Source: Streptomyces sp. R21 (GTDB lineage Bacteria; Actinomycetota; Actinomycetes; Streptomycetales; Streptomycetaceae). From it: a stretch of DNA of 64,000 nucleotides. The notes beneath the pieces are model-generated. The model did not search any database and was not told where the DNA came from. It saw only the letters and a list, made by a program, of their open reading frames with translations. This document shows, in pieces, positions 50,676 to 59,815 of this stretch (its first letter is position 1; every line of letters begins with the position of its first letter). Location of the stretch: the NCBI RefSeq assembly GCF_041051975.1, contig NZ_CP163435.1, positions 7,977,001 through 8,041,000 on the forward strand, given 5' to 3'. The position numbers and the translations under genes are program-made.

Positions 50676-52256
50676 ATGACGACGGGCAGTTCGAGCACAT
50701 CGAGTACGTCGAACACGGGCAGAACCGGCGCCGACGGCGACGGCGGCATCAGCACGTTCAAGGGCCAGGAGCGCGCCCTGCGGGCCGACCGCCTCGGCAC
50801 GGGGGGCCTGCTGCTCTCCGTCCTCGCGGCGACCGCGCCCCTCATGGTGGTCGCGGGTGTCATGCCCACCACATTCGCGGTGATGGGCATCGTCGGGCAG
50901 CCGCTGCTCTTCGTCATCCTCGGCGTGGTCCTCGTGCTCTTCAGCGTCGGGTACGCCGAGATGAGCCGCCACGTCCACAACGCGGGCGCCTTCTACGCGT
51001 ACATCTCCCGCGGCCTCGGCGGCACCGCGGGCGCCGGCGCCGCGCTCGTCGCCCTCGTCGCGTACAACGCCCTCCAGGTCGGCATCTACGGCATCTTCGG
51101 CTTCGAGGTCTCCGGGCTGTTCTCGACCTACCTGGAGCTTCAAGTCGCCTGGTGGATACCGGCGTTGGCGGCCGTGTTCGTCGTCGGCGCGCTCGGCTGG
51201 CTGAAGATCGACGTCAACGCCAAGGTGCTGGGCGTCCTGCTGGTCGTCGAGGTCGCCCTCGTCGTCATCTTCGACATCGCCGCGGTCGCCGACCCGGCCA
51301 AGCAGGGCCTGTCGCTGCACGCCTTCAACCCGGACACGCTCAGCGGCGCCGGCGTGGGCACGGCACTCTGCTTCTGCATCGCGGCCTTCCTCGGCTTCGA
51401 ACAGGCCCCCGTCTACGCCGAGGAGACCAGCCGCCCGCACATCCTGGTGCCGCGCGTGATGTTCCTCGCGGTCGCCGGGGTCGCCGTCTTCTTCGCGCTG
51501 AGCTGCTGGGCGCTCACGGTCGCCGCCGGCCCCTCCTCGATCGTCGGCACATCCCAGAAGCAGAGCGCCGGGCTGCTGTTCTTCCTCACCGAATCGCGGC
51601 TCGGCGGCACCTTCACGGACGTCCTGCACATCCTCTTCGTGACCGGCATGTTCGCGGCGATGCTCAGCTTCCACAACGTCGTCGCGCGATACGCCTTCGC
51701 CATGGGCCGCGAGGGCCTGCTGCCCGCCGCCTTCGGCCGGACCACCGGCACGAGCGGCGCCCCCGGCACCGGCTCGCTGCTGCAGACCGCCGTGTCCCTG
51801 ATCGTCGTCGCCGCCTTCGCCGTGGCCGACGACAAGCCGGCCGGTGACCCGACCGCACCCGTGCTGCACCTGTTCACCTGGTTCGGCAACATCGGGGCGC
51901 TCGGCGTCATCCTGCTGATGGCGGCCGCCTCGGTCTCCGTGATCGTCTTCTTCGTACGGCGCGGCGCGGCCGGTGCCCAGGCCTGGCGCCTGGCCACCTC
52001 CGCGATCGCGGCCGTCGCCCTCCTGGTCATCGCCGTCTACACGGTCAAGGACTTCGACGTCCTGGTCGGTGCGGGCCCGGACTCCTCGCTGAGCTGGCTG
52101 CTGCCCGCGATCATCGGGGCCGCCCTGGTCCTCGGCCTGGGCCAGGGCCTGGTGCTGCGCTCCCGCAAGCCGGAGGCACACGCCCGCATCGGCCTGGGCA
52201 ACGAGGCGTTCCAGCTGGACAAGGCGGCGGAGACGACGGAACCCGCAGCCTCCTGA
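50676..52256 (+). CDS. APC family amino acid permease
   Basis: A 526-residue transporter with 12 predicted helices after a Ser/Thr-rich N-terminus (about 1-40). Helix 1 contains A-A-T-A-P-L-M-V-V-A-G-V and helix 6 the G-F-E-Q-A-P-V-Y-A-E-E-T segment typical of APC transporters. Substrate probably an amino acid or amine. Its leader is an octamer repeat whose copy number might alter expression. Confidence 0.92.
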   Translation: MTTGSSSTSSTSNTGRTGADGDGGISTFKGQERALRADRLGTGGLLLSVLAATAPLMVVAGVMPTTFAVMGIVGQPLLFVILGVVLVLFSVGYAEMSRHVHNAGAFYAYISRGLGGTAGAGAALVALVAYNALQVGIYGIFGFEVSGLFSTYLELQVAWWIPALAAVFVVGALGWLKIDVNAKVLGVLLVVEVALVVIFDIAAVADPAKQGLSLHAFNPDTLSGAGVGTALCFCIAAFLGFEQAPVYAEETSRPHILVPRVMFLAVAGVAVFFALSCWALTVAAGPSSIVGTSQKQSAGLLFFLTESRLGGTFTDVLHILFVTGMFAAMLSFHNVVARYAFAMGREGLLPAAFGRTTGTSGAPGTGSLLQTAVSLIVVAAFAVADDKPAGDPTAPVLHLFTWFGNIGALGVILLMAAASVSVIVFFVRRGAAGAQAWRLATSAIAAVALLVIAVYTVKDFDVLVGAGPDSSLSWLLPAIIGAALVLGLGQGLVLRSRKPEAHARIGLGNEAFQLDKAAETTEPAAS

Positions 52257-52321
52257 AGGCGCGCCGCCGAAAGCTCGTATGAACGCACGAGAACGCGTAA
52301 GAAGTGATTACGGAATCCTGA

Positions 52322-52365
52322 CGAGCACCCGCTGACGCTGGCTTTTTGGGGGTCGCGGGTGCTCG
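52322..52365. terminator. Hairpin between permease and Mo oxidoreductase
   Basis: Perfect 11-bp arms CGAGCACCCGC / GCGGGTGCTCG, 22-nt loop containing T5. The downstream arm ends 9 bp before GTG 52375, so it is either the permease terminator or an attenuator of the next operon. Confidence 0.55.
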
Positions 52366-52374
52366 AATCAATGA

Positions 52375-53124
52375 GTGAACCCTGAACAACCGGAAGAGCC
52401 GGAAGCGCCGCACTCGGAGGAGCGCGGAAAGCCGATCGGCCGCCGGGTCCTGCTCGGCACGCTCGGCCTCGGCGCGCTCGGCGTGGTGGCCGCGCCCCCG
52501 CTCCAGCGCGGACTGGAGGCCTTCCTCGGCAGCGCCGCCGACAAGGACCCCACGGGGCTGACCGGCCTGCTGCCCAACGGCGGCGGCTTCCGCTACTACT
52601 CGGTGACGTCCTCGGTCCCGCACAAGAACGAGACGAACTACCGCCTCACCATCGACGGCCTGGTCGACCACCCGAAGACCTTCACCCTTGCCGACCTGCG
52701 GGCCCTGCCCCAGACCCGGCTGGTGCACGACGTCCAGTGCGTCACCGGCTGGCGGGTGCCCGGCACGCCCTTCGAGGGAGTGCGACTGTCCCGGCTCCTG
52801 GACGCCGCGGGGGTGCGCCCTTCGGCCGGTGCGGTGCGGTTCACCTGCTTCGACGGCGCGTACAGCGAGAGCCTCACGCTCGACCAGGCCCGCCGCAAGG
52901 ACGTCCTGGTCGCCCTCCGCATGCAGGACAAGGATCTCGGCCACAACCACGGCGGCCCGGTCCGCCTCTATGTCGCCCCCATGTACTTCTACAAGTCCGC
53001 CAAGTGGCTCTCCGGCATCACCGTCACCGAGGACGTCCGTCCCGGTTACTGGGAGGACCGGGGCTACGACGTGGACGCGTGGGTCGGCCGCTCGAACGGA
53101 CGCGACGATGAACCTACGAGCTGA
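52375..53124 (+). CDS. Sulfite-oxidase-type molybdopterin oxidoreductase
   Basis: A 249-residue exported enzyme. A twin-Arg G-R-R-V-L-L-G-T-L-G-L precedes the hydrophobic signal. The Mo-ligand Cys is in H-D-V-Q-C-V-T-G-W, and G-H-N-H-G-G-P-V-R follows. Related to MsrP-like and plant sulfite oxidase domains; substrate could be sulfoxides. GTG 52375 is used although no good SD is seen. Overlaps by 17 bp with the following cytochrome b gene, its likely electron donor. Confidence 0.9.
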   Translation: MNPEQPEEPEAPHSEERGKPIGRRVLLGTLGLGALGVVAAPPLQRGLEAFLGSAADKDPTGLTGLLPNGGGFRYYSVTSSVPHKNETNYRLTIDGLVDHPKTFTLADLRALPQTRLVHDVQCVTGWRVPGTPFEGVRLSRLLDAAGVRPSAGAVRFTCFDGAYSESLTLDQARRKDVLVALRMQDKDLGHNHGGPVRLYVAPMYFYKSAKWLSGITVTEDVRPGYWEDRGYDVDAWVGRSNGRDDEPTS

Positions 53125-53737
53125 CGCCCCCACCGCCCCCGCCACCACCCGGGTACGGCGCTTCAGCCGCGCCGAGCGCTGGGTGCACCGCACGACGGCC
53201 GCGCTGATGGGCGTGTGCGTGGTGACCGCGGCCTGCCTCTACCTGCCCACCTTCGCCGAACTCGTGGGCCGCCGGGAGCTGGTGGTCCGCATCCACGAGT
53301 GGGCGGGCCTGCTGCTCCCGGTCCCGGTCCTGGTGGGCCTGGCCTCCCGCGCGTTCCGCGCCGACCTGGGGAGGCTCAACCGCTGGGGCCCGCACGACCG
53401 CCGCTGGCTGCGGGCGGCCCTGCGCCGCGACCCCCGCCCCTCCGCCCGGCCCGCGGGCAAGTTCAACGCGGGCCAGAAGACCTACGCGGCCTGGATCGCC
53501 GGAGCCTGCCTGGTCATGCTCGGCACGGGCCTGCTCATGTGGTTCACCCACCTCGCCCCGATCCTGTGGCGCACCTCGGCGACCTTCGTCCACGACTGGC
53601 TCGCCCTGACGATCGGCATCGTCCTCATCGGCCACATCGGCATGGCCCTCGCCGACCCGGAGGCCCGCCGAGGCCTGCGCACGGGCTCGGTGAGCAAGGA
53701 GTGGGCGAAGCGGGAACATCCGTTGTGGCGGCCGTAG
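53108..53737 (+). CDS. Cytochrome b/b6-like membrane subunit
   Basis: A 209-residue protein with four helices and His residues placed for heme (W-V-H-R-T-T; R-I-H-E-W; F-V-H-D-W; G-H-I-G-M). It probably transfers electrons from quinol to the upstream molybdopterin protein. Start ATG 53108 lies inside the previous gene. Confidence 0.9.
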   Translation: MNLRADAPTAPATTRVRRFSRAERWVHRTTAALMGVCVVTAACLYLPTFAELVGRRELVVRIHEWAGLLLPVPVLVGLASRAFRADLGRLNRWGPHDRRWLRAALRRDPRPSARPAGKFNAGQKTYAAWIAGACLVMLGTGLLMWFTHLAPILWRTSATFVHDWLALTIGIVLIGHIGMALADPEARRGLRTGSVSKEWAKREHPLWRP

Positions 53738-53782
53738 GCCGAGTGCGACCGTCCCGTACGGCCCCGAGAACAGCCCCAGCCC

Positions 53783-54691
53783 CTAGCGGGCGGCCCTTTC
53801 CGCCCCCGCCCCCTCACCCCCCAGCACCGTAGCCATCCGCGCCAGCCCGTCCGGTCCGAACCCCGCCGCGACGGCCCGGTCCGCGGCGTTCTTCGCCGCC
53901 GTCAGCGCCCCCACGTCGAGGCCGTGTGCCGTGGCCGCGGTGATGAGGTGGCCGATCGTCGTCGCGGCCGAGGCGACGGTGGAGCGCTCGCCGGGGAAGT
54001 GGCCCGCGCCCAGCTGCCCGGCGAACCGGGTGACCATCTCGGACAGGAGGCCGCCGATCCCGGCGGCGAACGGTGCGAGGTCCTCGGGTGCGATGTCCTC
54101 CGCCGAGGCCAGGGCGAAGGCGTGTGCCACACCGTGCACCGTGGTCGCGAACAGGTCGAGCAGCGCGACCTCGTACGCCGCCGCCCGCCCGGGATCGTCG
54201 CCCAGATAGGTGCCGGTGCCGCCCAGGGCGCCCAGCGTCTCCCGTACGGCCTCGTACGCCTCCCGTTCGCCGCTGTACAGGAGAGCGGTGGCCGGCGTCC
54301 CGATCGCCGGGGTCGGGGTGAGGATCGCACCGTCCAGGAGGCCGATGCCGTGCCCCGCCGCCCAGTCGGCCAGCGCGCGGGCCTGCGCGGGTTCCCCGCT
54401 GGTGAGATTGACCAGGATGCGGCCGGCCCAGTCGGCGCCCGGCGGATCGAGGACGGCGCGTACGGCTTCGTAGTCCGTCAGGCAGGCGACGATCACCTGC
54501 CCGCTCGCCACCGCTTCCCCGACCGACCCGGCGACGGCGGCGCCCCGGTCCGCCAGGTCGTCGGCCCGGCCGGGGGTGCGGTTCCACACCGTCAGCGGAT
54601 GACCTGCCGTCAGGAACGCGGAGGCCAGGGCGCGCCCCATCGGGCCCAGGCCGAGGACGGAAACATGTGTCTGCTGGATCAAGGTCGTCAT
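53783..54691 (-). CDS. Imine-reductase-like NAD(P)-dependent oxidoreductase
   Basis: A 302-residue protein with Rossmann motif G-L-G-P-M-G (residues 15-20) and a helical C-terminal domain. The segment L-L-D-G-A-I-L-T-P-T-P-A-I-G-T-P-A-T-A-L-L-Y-S-G, in pieces, matches imine reductases more closely than 3-hydroxyisobutyrate dehydrogenases. ATG 54691. Divergent from a MerR gene whose dyad lies in its promoter. Native substrate unknown. Confidence 0.83.
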   Translation of the reverse strand: MTTLIQQTHVSVLGLGPMGRALASAFLTAGHPLTVWNRTPGRADDLADRGAAVAGSVGEAVASGQVIVACLTDYEAVRAVLDPPGADWAGRILVNLTSGEPAQARALADWAAGHGIGLLDGAILTPTPAIGTPATALLYSGEREAYEAVRETLGALGGTGTYLGDDPGRAAAYEVALLDLFATTVHGVAHAFALASAEDIAPEDLAPFAAGIGGLLSEMVTRFAGQLGAGHFPGERSTVASAATTIGHLITAATAHGLDVGALTAAKNAADRAVAAGFGPDGLARMATVLGGEGAGAERAAR

Positions 54692-54697
54692 ACGGCG

Positions 54698-54729
54698 ATG
54701 CTGGACCCTCACGTTGACGTGAGAGTCAA
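54698..54729 (-). promoter_or_regulatory. MerR-type promoter and operator
   Basis: The perfect palindrome CTCACGT-TG-ACGTGAG (54708-54723) lies wholly in a 20-bp spacer between TTGACT (54729-54724) and CAGCAT (54703-54698) on the minus strand. An overlong spacer containing the dyad is the hallmark of MerR-activated promoters. The start site would fall at or near ATG 54691, implying a leaderless message. Confidence 0.65.
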
Positions 54730-54750
54730 GTCCCTGTTGGACTCGGCGAC

Positions 54751-55110
54751 ATGAGGATCGGTGAACTCTCGCGACGCACCGGCGCGAGCCCGCGCGCCCT
54801 GCGCTATTACGAGGAGCAGGGGCTGCTCACCCCGGTGCGGCGCCCGAGCGGCTATCGCGAGTACGAGGAGCGGGACGTGAGCACCGTGCGGCGCATCCGG
54901 GTGCTGCTCTCCGCGGGGCTGGGCACGTCCGTGATCGCGGAGATCGTGCCCTGCGCCGACGACGAGAACGTCGTCCTGGTCGGCAGGTGCCCAGAACTCC
55001 TCGACGGCCTCGCGAAGGAACGCGCCCGGATCACGGAGACGATCGAGGATCTGATCGCCGCCCGAGCCGTCCTCGACTCCCTCGTGGGCCGCCCGCTGCA
55101 GGCGAGTTGA
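54751..55110 (+). CDS. MerR family regulator
   Basis: A 119-residue MerR protein: HTH R-I-G-E-L-S-R-R-T-G-A-S-P-R-A-L-R-Y-Y-E, wing R-P-S-G-Y-R-E-Y, dimer helix and a short C-terminal with two Cys (about 69 and 80). ATG 54751 divergent from the imine-reductase-like gene, which it likely controls. Confidence 0.9.
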   Translation: MRIGELSRRTGASPRALRYYEEQGLLTPVRRPSGYREYEERDVSTVRRIRVLLSAGLGTSVIAEIVPCADDENVVLVGRCPELLDGLAKERARITETIEDLIAARAVLDSLVGRPLQAS

Positions 55111-55122
55111 CGGAGGAGGGGC

Positions 55123-56148
55123 TCAACTCCCGAAGTCCAGCAGCACCTTGCAGGACCGGCTCCGGTCCGCCGCGAGCGCGAACGCCGACTCCGCGTCCCG
55201 AACGGGTACCACGGCGCTGACGAGCGCGTCGAACGCGGGCTCGGCGGCGAGCAGTTCGAGCGCCGAGTCGAACTCCGCGTCGAAGCGGAAGGCGCCCCGG
55301 AGTTCGATCTCCCGCGACACCACCAGGTTCCCCGCGAACGGGCTCTGCCCCGGCGGCAGCATGCCGAGCTGCACGACCACCCCGCCCCGGCGCACCAGGC
55401 GCAGGCAGGTGTCGAGCCCGGCGGCCACCCCGGACGCCTCGATGGCGGCGTCCACCTCGGACGGCCACCCGGCGTCGCCTGGATGATCGGCCCGTACGAC
55501 GGTGTCGGCGCCCGCGGCGGAGGCGTACTCCAAGGCCTGCGGGAGCAGATCGGTGACCGTCACATGCGCCGCGCCTGCGGCCTTCGCGGCGGCCACCACC
55601 AGGCAGCCGATGGGCCCGGCCCCGGTCACCAGCACATGCCGGCCGGCGACGGAACCGGCCCGCCGTACCGCGTGCAGCGCAACCGACAGCGGCTCCGCGA
55701 GCGCCGCCCGGCGTAGTTCAAGACCGGCCGGTACCGCCCTCAACTGCCTTGCGGGCACCACCACTTGAGCCGCGAACCCGCCCTGCACATGCGGGGTGCG
55801 CGCCGCGCTGCCGAGATACCGCGTGTCCCGGCAGACGTTCGCGCGTCCGTCGCGGCACTCGGGGCAGGCGCCGCACTCAGTCGCCGGGTGCACGGCGACG
55901 GCCGTACCCGGAACGGGACCCGAGGCCCCGTCGCCGTACGCCAGCACCGTGCCCACGACCTCGTGCCCGAGCACCATCGGCTCGCGCAGCCGGAAGTCGC
56001 CCACCCCGCCGTGCCGCCAGTAGTGCAGATCGGAGCCGCACACCCCGCCGTAGCGGACGGCGACCAGCGCCTGCCCGGGACCCGGGGAGGGCACCGGCAG
56101 TTCGTCGACCCGCAGGTCGTCCTGGCCGTGGATCACGCAACCGAGCAT
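55123..56148 (-). CDS. idnD: L-idonate 5-dehydrogenase
   Basis: A 341-residue zinc MDR dehydrogenase, last gene of the gluconate/idonate operon. Zn ligands in C-G-S-D and G-H-E-V-V-G; structural site C-G-A-C-P-E-C-R-D-G-R-A-N-V-C; NAD(P) site G-A-G-P-I-G. It oxidises L-idonate to 5-keto-gluconate, which idnO reduces. Assignment rests on context as well as sequence; sorbitol-type substrates are also possible. Confidence 0.85.
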   Translation of the reverse strand: MLGCVIHGQDDLRVDELPVPSPGPGQALVAVRYGGVCGSDLHYWRHGGVGDFRLREPMVLGHEVVGTVLAYGDGASGPVPGTAVAVHPATECGACPECRDGRANVCRDTRYLGSAARTPHVQGGFAAQVVVPARQLRAVPAGLELRRAALAEPLSVALHAVRRAGSVAGRHVLVTGAGPIGCLVVAAAKAAGAAHVTVTDLLPQALEYASAAGADTVVRADHPGDAGWPSEVDAAIEASGVAAGLDTCLRLVRRGGVVVQLGMLPPGQSPFAGNLVVSREIELRGAFRFDAEFDSALELLAAEPAFDALVSAVVPVRDAESAFALAADRSRSCKVLLDFGS

Positions 56149-56161
56149 CGTCCGAGCCTCC

Positions 56162-56920
56162 CTAGAGCACGCTGGTCATACCGCCGTCGACGTACAGCAC
56201 CTGCCCGCTCACGAAGTCCGCCGCGGGCGAGGCGAGGAAGAGCACCCCGCCGACGAGGTCGTCGGTACGGCCCCAGCGTCCGGCCGGGGTGCGGCGGCGC
56301 ACCCAGGCACTGAACTCCTCGTCCTCGACGAGAGGTTGGGTGAGCTCGGTCTCGATGTAACCGGGGCCGAGCCCGTTGACCTGCACGCCCGACGGGCCCC
56401 AGTCGGCGCACATGCCCTTGGTGAGCATCTTCAACGCGCCCTTGGTGGCCGCGTACGGAGCGATGCCGGGGCGGGCGACCTCGCTCTGCAGCGAGCAGAT
56501 GTTGATGATCTTTCCGTGGCCGCGTTCCGTCATCCGCCGGGCCGCCTCACGGCCGACCAGGAACGCGCTGGTGAGATTGGTGTTCAGGATCCGGTGCCAG
56601 TCGGAGTCGGTGAACTCCAGGAGCGGGGCACGCAGTTGCATGCCCGCGTTGTTGACCAGGATGTCGAGCGGACCCACCCGCTCCTCGACGTCGGCTATTC
56701 CGGCGGCCACTGAGGGGCCGTCAGTGACGTCGAACACGGCCGTGTGCACGTCACCGGACAGTTCGGCGGCCGCCTTGGTGAGGCGTTCGCCGTCCCGGCC
56801 GTTGAGGACCACCGTGCAGCCCGCCTCCAGCAGCCCGCGGGCGAGTGCGAGCCCGATGCCGCGGCTGGAGCCGGTGACCAGGGCCCTGCGGCCGCTGATG
56901 TCGAAGAGCGGATGAGTCAT
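56162..56920 (-). CDS. idnO: Gluconate 5-dehydrogenase (SDR)
   Basis: A 252-residue SDR with T-G-S-S-R-G-I-G, N-N-A-G and the catalytic S...Y-A-A-T-K. It interconverts 5-keto-gluconate and gluconate. Starts 22 bp after gntP and ends 13 bp before idnD, so all are one operon. Confidence 0.9.
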   Translation of the reverse strand: MTHPLFDISGRRALVTGSSRGIGLALARGLLEAGCTVVLNGRDGERLTKAAAELSGDVHTAVFDVTDGPSVAAGIADVEERVGPLDILVNNAGMQLRAPLLEFTDSDWHRILNTNLTSAFLVGREAARRMTERGHGKIINICSLQSEVARPGIAPYAATKGALKMLTKGMCADWGPSGVQVNGLGPGYIETELTQPLVEDEEFSAWVRRRTPAGRWGRTDDLVGGVLFLASPAADFVSGQVLYVDGGMTSVL

Positions 56921-56942
56921 GCCCGTACTCCTGAGGGATTGG

Positions 56943-58340
56943 CTAGATCACGAGGGACAGCAGCAGGACCAGACCGCCGGCGACCACGGAGATGATCGTC
57001 TCCATGACCGACCATGTCTTGATGGTCTGCCCGACGTTCAGGCCGAAGTACTCCTTGACCAGCCAGAACCCGGCGTCGTTGACATGGCTGAAGAAGAGCG
57101 AGCCCGCGCCGATCGCCAGCACGAGCAGCGAGGTGTGGGCCGTCGACATGTCGGCCGCGAGGGGTGCGACGAGACCGGCCGCCGAGATGGTGGCGACGGT
57201 CGCCGAGCCGGTCGCGAGCCGGATCGCCACCGCGATCAGCCAGGCGAGCAGCAGCGCGGGGATCGACCAGTCCTTGGAGATGTCGAGAATCATCTGGCCG
57301 ACACCGCTGTCGATCAGCGTCTGCTTGAAGCCGCCGCCCGCGCCCACGATCAGCAGGATGCCCGCGATCGGCGCGAGGGACTTCTCGACGGTCGTCGAGA
57401 GGCGGTCCTTGGTGAAGCCGGCCGCCCGCCCCAGCGTGAACATACCGACGATCACGGCCGCGAGCAGGGCGATCAGCGGTGCGCCGATGACGTCGAAGAC
57501 GCGCTGCACCGTGTGCGTGGGGTCGTCGACGATGATGTCGACCAGTGCCTTGGACAGCATCAGCACGACCGGCAGCAGCATCGTGGCGAGGGTCGCGCCG
57601 AAGCTCGGGCGCTTCTCCAGCTCCTCCGAGGCGCGGGCGGGGACCATCCTGTCCGGGGCCGGGACGTCCACCCAGCGGGCCGCGTACTTCGAGAACACCG
57701 GACCCGCGATGATCACCGTCGGTATGGCGACGAGGACACCGAGCGCGAGCGTGAGGCCGAGGTTCGCCTTGACCGCGTCGATCGCGACCAGCGGGCCGGG
57801 GTGCGGCGGGATCAGGCCGTGCATCACGGACAGACCGGCGAGCGCCGGGATGCCGATGCGCATCAGCGAGTAGTTGCCGCGCTTGGCGACCATCAGCACG
57901 ACCGGGATGAGCAGCACGATGCCGACCTCGAAGAACAGCGGCAGGCCGATCACCGAGGCGATCAGCACCATCGCCCACGGCATAGCGCGCCCGCCGGCCT
58001 TGGCGAGGATCGTGTCGACGATCTGGTCCGCGCCGCCGGAGTCGGCGAGCAGCTTGCCGAGGATGGCGCCCAGCGCGATCAGGACACCCACTCCGGCGAC
58101 GGTCGAGCCGAGTCCGGTGGTGAAGCTGACGATGGCCTTGTCCAGCGGCGCCCCGGCGAACGCGCCGAGCGCGAGCGAGCCGATGGTCAGGGCCAGGAAG
58201 GCGTGCAGTTTGAACTGTGTGATGAGCAGGACGATGACGGCGATGCCCGCCAGAACGGCGATGCCCAGCTGCGCATGACCCGCCGAGGTGATCGGCTCGA
58301 CGGTGTCCGCTGCCAGCATCTCGACGCTGAGTCTGGTCAC
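56943..58340 (-). CDS. gntP: Gluconate:H+ symporter GntP
   Basis: A 465-residue permease of the GntP family with about 12-14 helices; G-L-P-L-F-F-E-V-G and P-P-H-P-G-P motifs are intact. GTG 58340 follows AAGGGAA. The SD pairs with an upstream GGTTCCC arm (58344-58377), so translation may be controlled. Imports gluconate for GntK. Confidence 0.95.
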   Translation of the reverse strand: MTRLSVEMLAADTVEPITSAGHAQLGIAVLAGIAVIVLLITQFKLHAFLALTIGSLALGAFAGAPLDKAIVSFTTGLGSTVAGVGVLIALGAILGKLLADSGGADQIVDTILAKAGGRAMPWAMVLIASVIGLPLFFEVGIVLLIPVVLMVAKRGNYSLMRIGIPALAGLSVMHGLIPPHPGPLVAIDAVKANLGLTLALGVLVAIPTVIIAGPVFSKYAARWVDVPAPDRMVPARASEELEKRPSFGATLATMLLPVVLMLSKALVDIIVDDPTHTVQRVFDVIGAPLIALLAAVIVGMFTLGRAAGFTKDRLSTTVEKSLAPIAGILLIVGAGGGFKQTLIDSGVGQMILDISKDWSIPALLLAWLIAVAIRLATGSATVATISAAGLVAPLAADMSTAHTSLLVLAIGAGSLFFSHVNDAGFWLVKEYFGLNVGQTIKTWSVMETIISVVAGGLVLLLSLVI

Positions 58341-58343
58341 GGT

Positions 58344-58377
58344 GGTTCCCTTGCGTGTACGGGGAGAAAGGGGAACC
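58344..58377 (-). promoter_or_regulatory. Hairpin covering the gntP ribosome binding site
   Basis: On the mRNA GGTTCCCCTT (58377-58368) pairs with AAGGGAACC (58352-58344), which holds the SD of gntP. A second 6-bp hairpin GGGGCT/AGCCCC (58380-58398) lies just upstream. It could lower gntP expression relative to gntK. Confidence 0.5.
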
Positions 58378-58437
58378 CGGGGGCTACGGCGAAGCCCCTG
58401 GGGGACTGCGGGGACTTACGAAGAGCAGGCGCGGGGC

Positions 58438-58956
58438 CTACTTGGAGGGCTGGACGAGCCCTTCGAGCGCGGCCGCGGCCCGCTCGGTGATCTCGCCCGG
58501 ACTCCCGGAGACGTCCACGGCGACACCCGCCTCGTCCGCCTGAAGCGGCTGAAGCGTGGCGAACTGCGAGTCGAGGAGCGCCGTCGGCATGAAGTGCCCG
58601 TGCCGATGCGACATCCGGTCCTCGATGAGCGCCCGGTCGCCGGCGAGGTGCACGAAGACGATCCCGGGCGCCGCCGCCCGCAGCCGGTCGCGGTAACCGC
58701 GCTTGAGCGCCGAACTGCTGACCACGCCGCCGAGTCCGTCCCGGTCGTGGGCCCAGGCGCCGATGGCGTCCAGCCACGGCCACCGGTCCTCGTCGGTGAG
58801 CGGTGTCCCGGCCGTCATCTTGTCGATGTTGGCCTGCGGGTGGAAGTCGTCGCCCTCGGCGTAGGGAACGCCGAGCCGGGCCGCAAGCAGGGGACCGATG
58901 GTGGTCTTGCCGGTGCCTGCGACACCCATGACCACGACGACATGGGGGGTGATCAT
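58438..58956 (-). CDS. gntK: Gluconokinase
   Basis: A 172-residue P-loop kinase: G-V-A-G-T-G-K-T-T near residue 11, E-G-D-D-F-H-P and H-R-H-G-H-F-M-P. It phosphorylates gluconate to 6-phosphogluconate for the pentose phosphate pathway. ATG 58956 has a GAGG site; first gene of the operon divergent from gntR. Confidence 0.95.
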   Translation of the reverse strand: MITPHVVVVMGVAGTGKTTIGPLLAARLGVPYAEGDDFHPQANIDKMTAGTPLTDEDRWPWLDAIGAWAHDRDGLGGVVSSSALKRGYRDRLRAAAPGIVFVHLAGDRALIEDRMSHRHGHFMPTALLDSQFATLQPLQADEAGVAVDVSGSPGEITERAAAALEGLVQPSK

Positions 58957-58974
58957 CGCTGCCTCACTGTCTCC

Positions 58975-58993
58975 GTCGACATCTGATGTCGAC
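58975..58993. promoter_or_regulatory. Candidate GntR operator
   Basis: GTCGACATC-T-GATGTCGAC, perfect 9-bp arms, 19 bp before gntK ATG. A second small palindrome AAGTC-T-GACTT is at 59042-59052, nearer gntR. Both in the 131-bp divergent region. Confidence 0.7.
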
Positions 58994-59087
58994 GCCACTG
59001 AAACCCATTAGGTACGACGAATTCAAGAGTCTGTGACATATAAGTCTGACTTTTTGTTCTGGACGCGCGCCTCGTACCCTGAACCCC

Positions 59088-59789
59088 ATGAGCACACGGG
59101 GCCGGGGCCTGCACGGACATGTACTGGACACCCTCGGGCCGGCCATCACCGCGGGTGAGTACCCGCCGGGCAGTGTGCTGCGCACGGACGAGCTCGCCCA
59201 GCGCTTCGAGGTGTCACGCTCCGTGATGCGCGAGGCGGTCCGGGTGCTGGAGTCGATGCACCTCGTGGAGTCCCGCCGCAGAGTGGGCGTGACCGTCCGC
59301 CCCAAGGCCGAGTGGAACGTCTACGACCCGCAGGTCATCCGGTGGCGGCTGGCCGGCGCCGACCGCCCCCACCAGCTGCGTTCCCTCACCGTGCTGCGCT
59401 CCGCGGTCGAACCCGTCGCCGCGGGCCTCGCCGCCCGGCACGCCACGGCCGAGCAGTGCGCCGAGCTCACCGCATGCGCGCTGGGCATGGTCGCCACCTC
59501 ACGCGGCCACCAGCTGGAGGGGTATCTCGTCCACGACGTCGCCTTCCACCGGGTGATCCTCAGCGCGTCGGGCAACGAGATGTTCGCCCGCCTGGGCGAC
59601 GTCGTCACCGAGGTCCTCGCGGGCCGTACCCACCACGAGGTCATGTTCGAGGACCCCGACCCGGCCGCTGTCACCCTGCACGTCCAGGTGGCCGAGGCCG
59701 TCCGCGAGGGCGACGCGGTCCGCGCGGAGGAACTCACGCGCGAGATCACGGTCGGCGCCCTTCAGGAGCTCGACATCCTGGCGCCGTAG
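59088..59789 (+). CDS. gntR: GntR/FadR-type regulator of gluconate genes
   Basis: A 233-residue repressor with a winged HTH at about residues 8-70 (R-T-D-E-L-A-Q-R-F-E-V-S-R-S-V-M-R-E-A-V-R-V-L) and an FCD ligand domain (D-V-A-F-H-R-V-I-L). Divergent from gntK. It is expected to repress the operon until gluconate or a phosphorylated derivative binds. Confidence 0.94.
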   Translation: MSTRGRGLHGHVLDTLGPAITAGEYPPGSVLRTDELAQRFEVSRSVMREAVRVLESMHLVESRRRVGVTVRPKAEWNVYDPQVIRWRLAGADRPHQLRSLTVLRSAVEPVAAGLAARHATAEQCAELTACALGMVATSRGHQLEGYLVHDVAFHRVILSASGNEMFARLGDVVTEVLAGRTHHEVMFEDPDPAAVTLHVQVAEAVREGDAVRAEELTREITVGALQELDILAP

Positions 59790-59815
59790 GCCGTAGGCAG
59801 CGGCATCCGCAGCGG

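Noticed and set aside
49194..52181. 995-residue minus-strand open frame
   Set aside because: Runs across three plus-strand genes with conserved domains and reads as Glu/Gly/His-rich low complexity.
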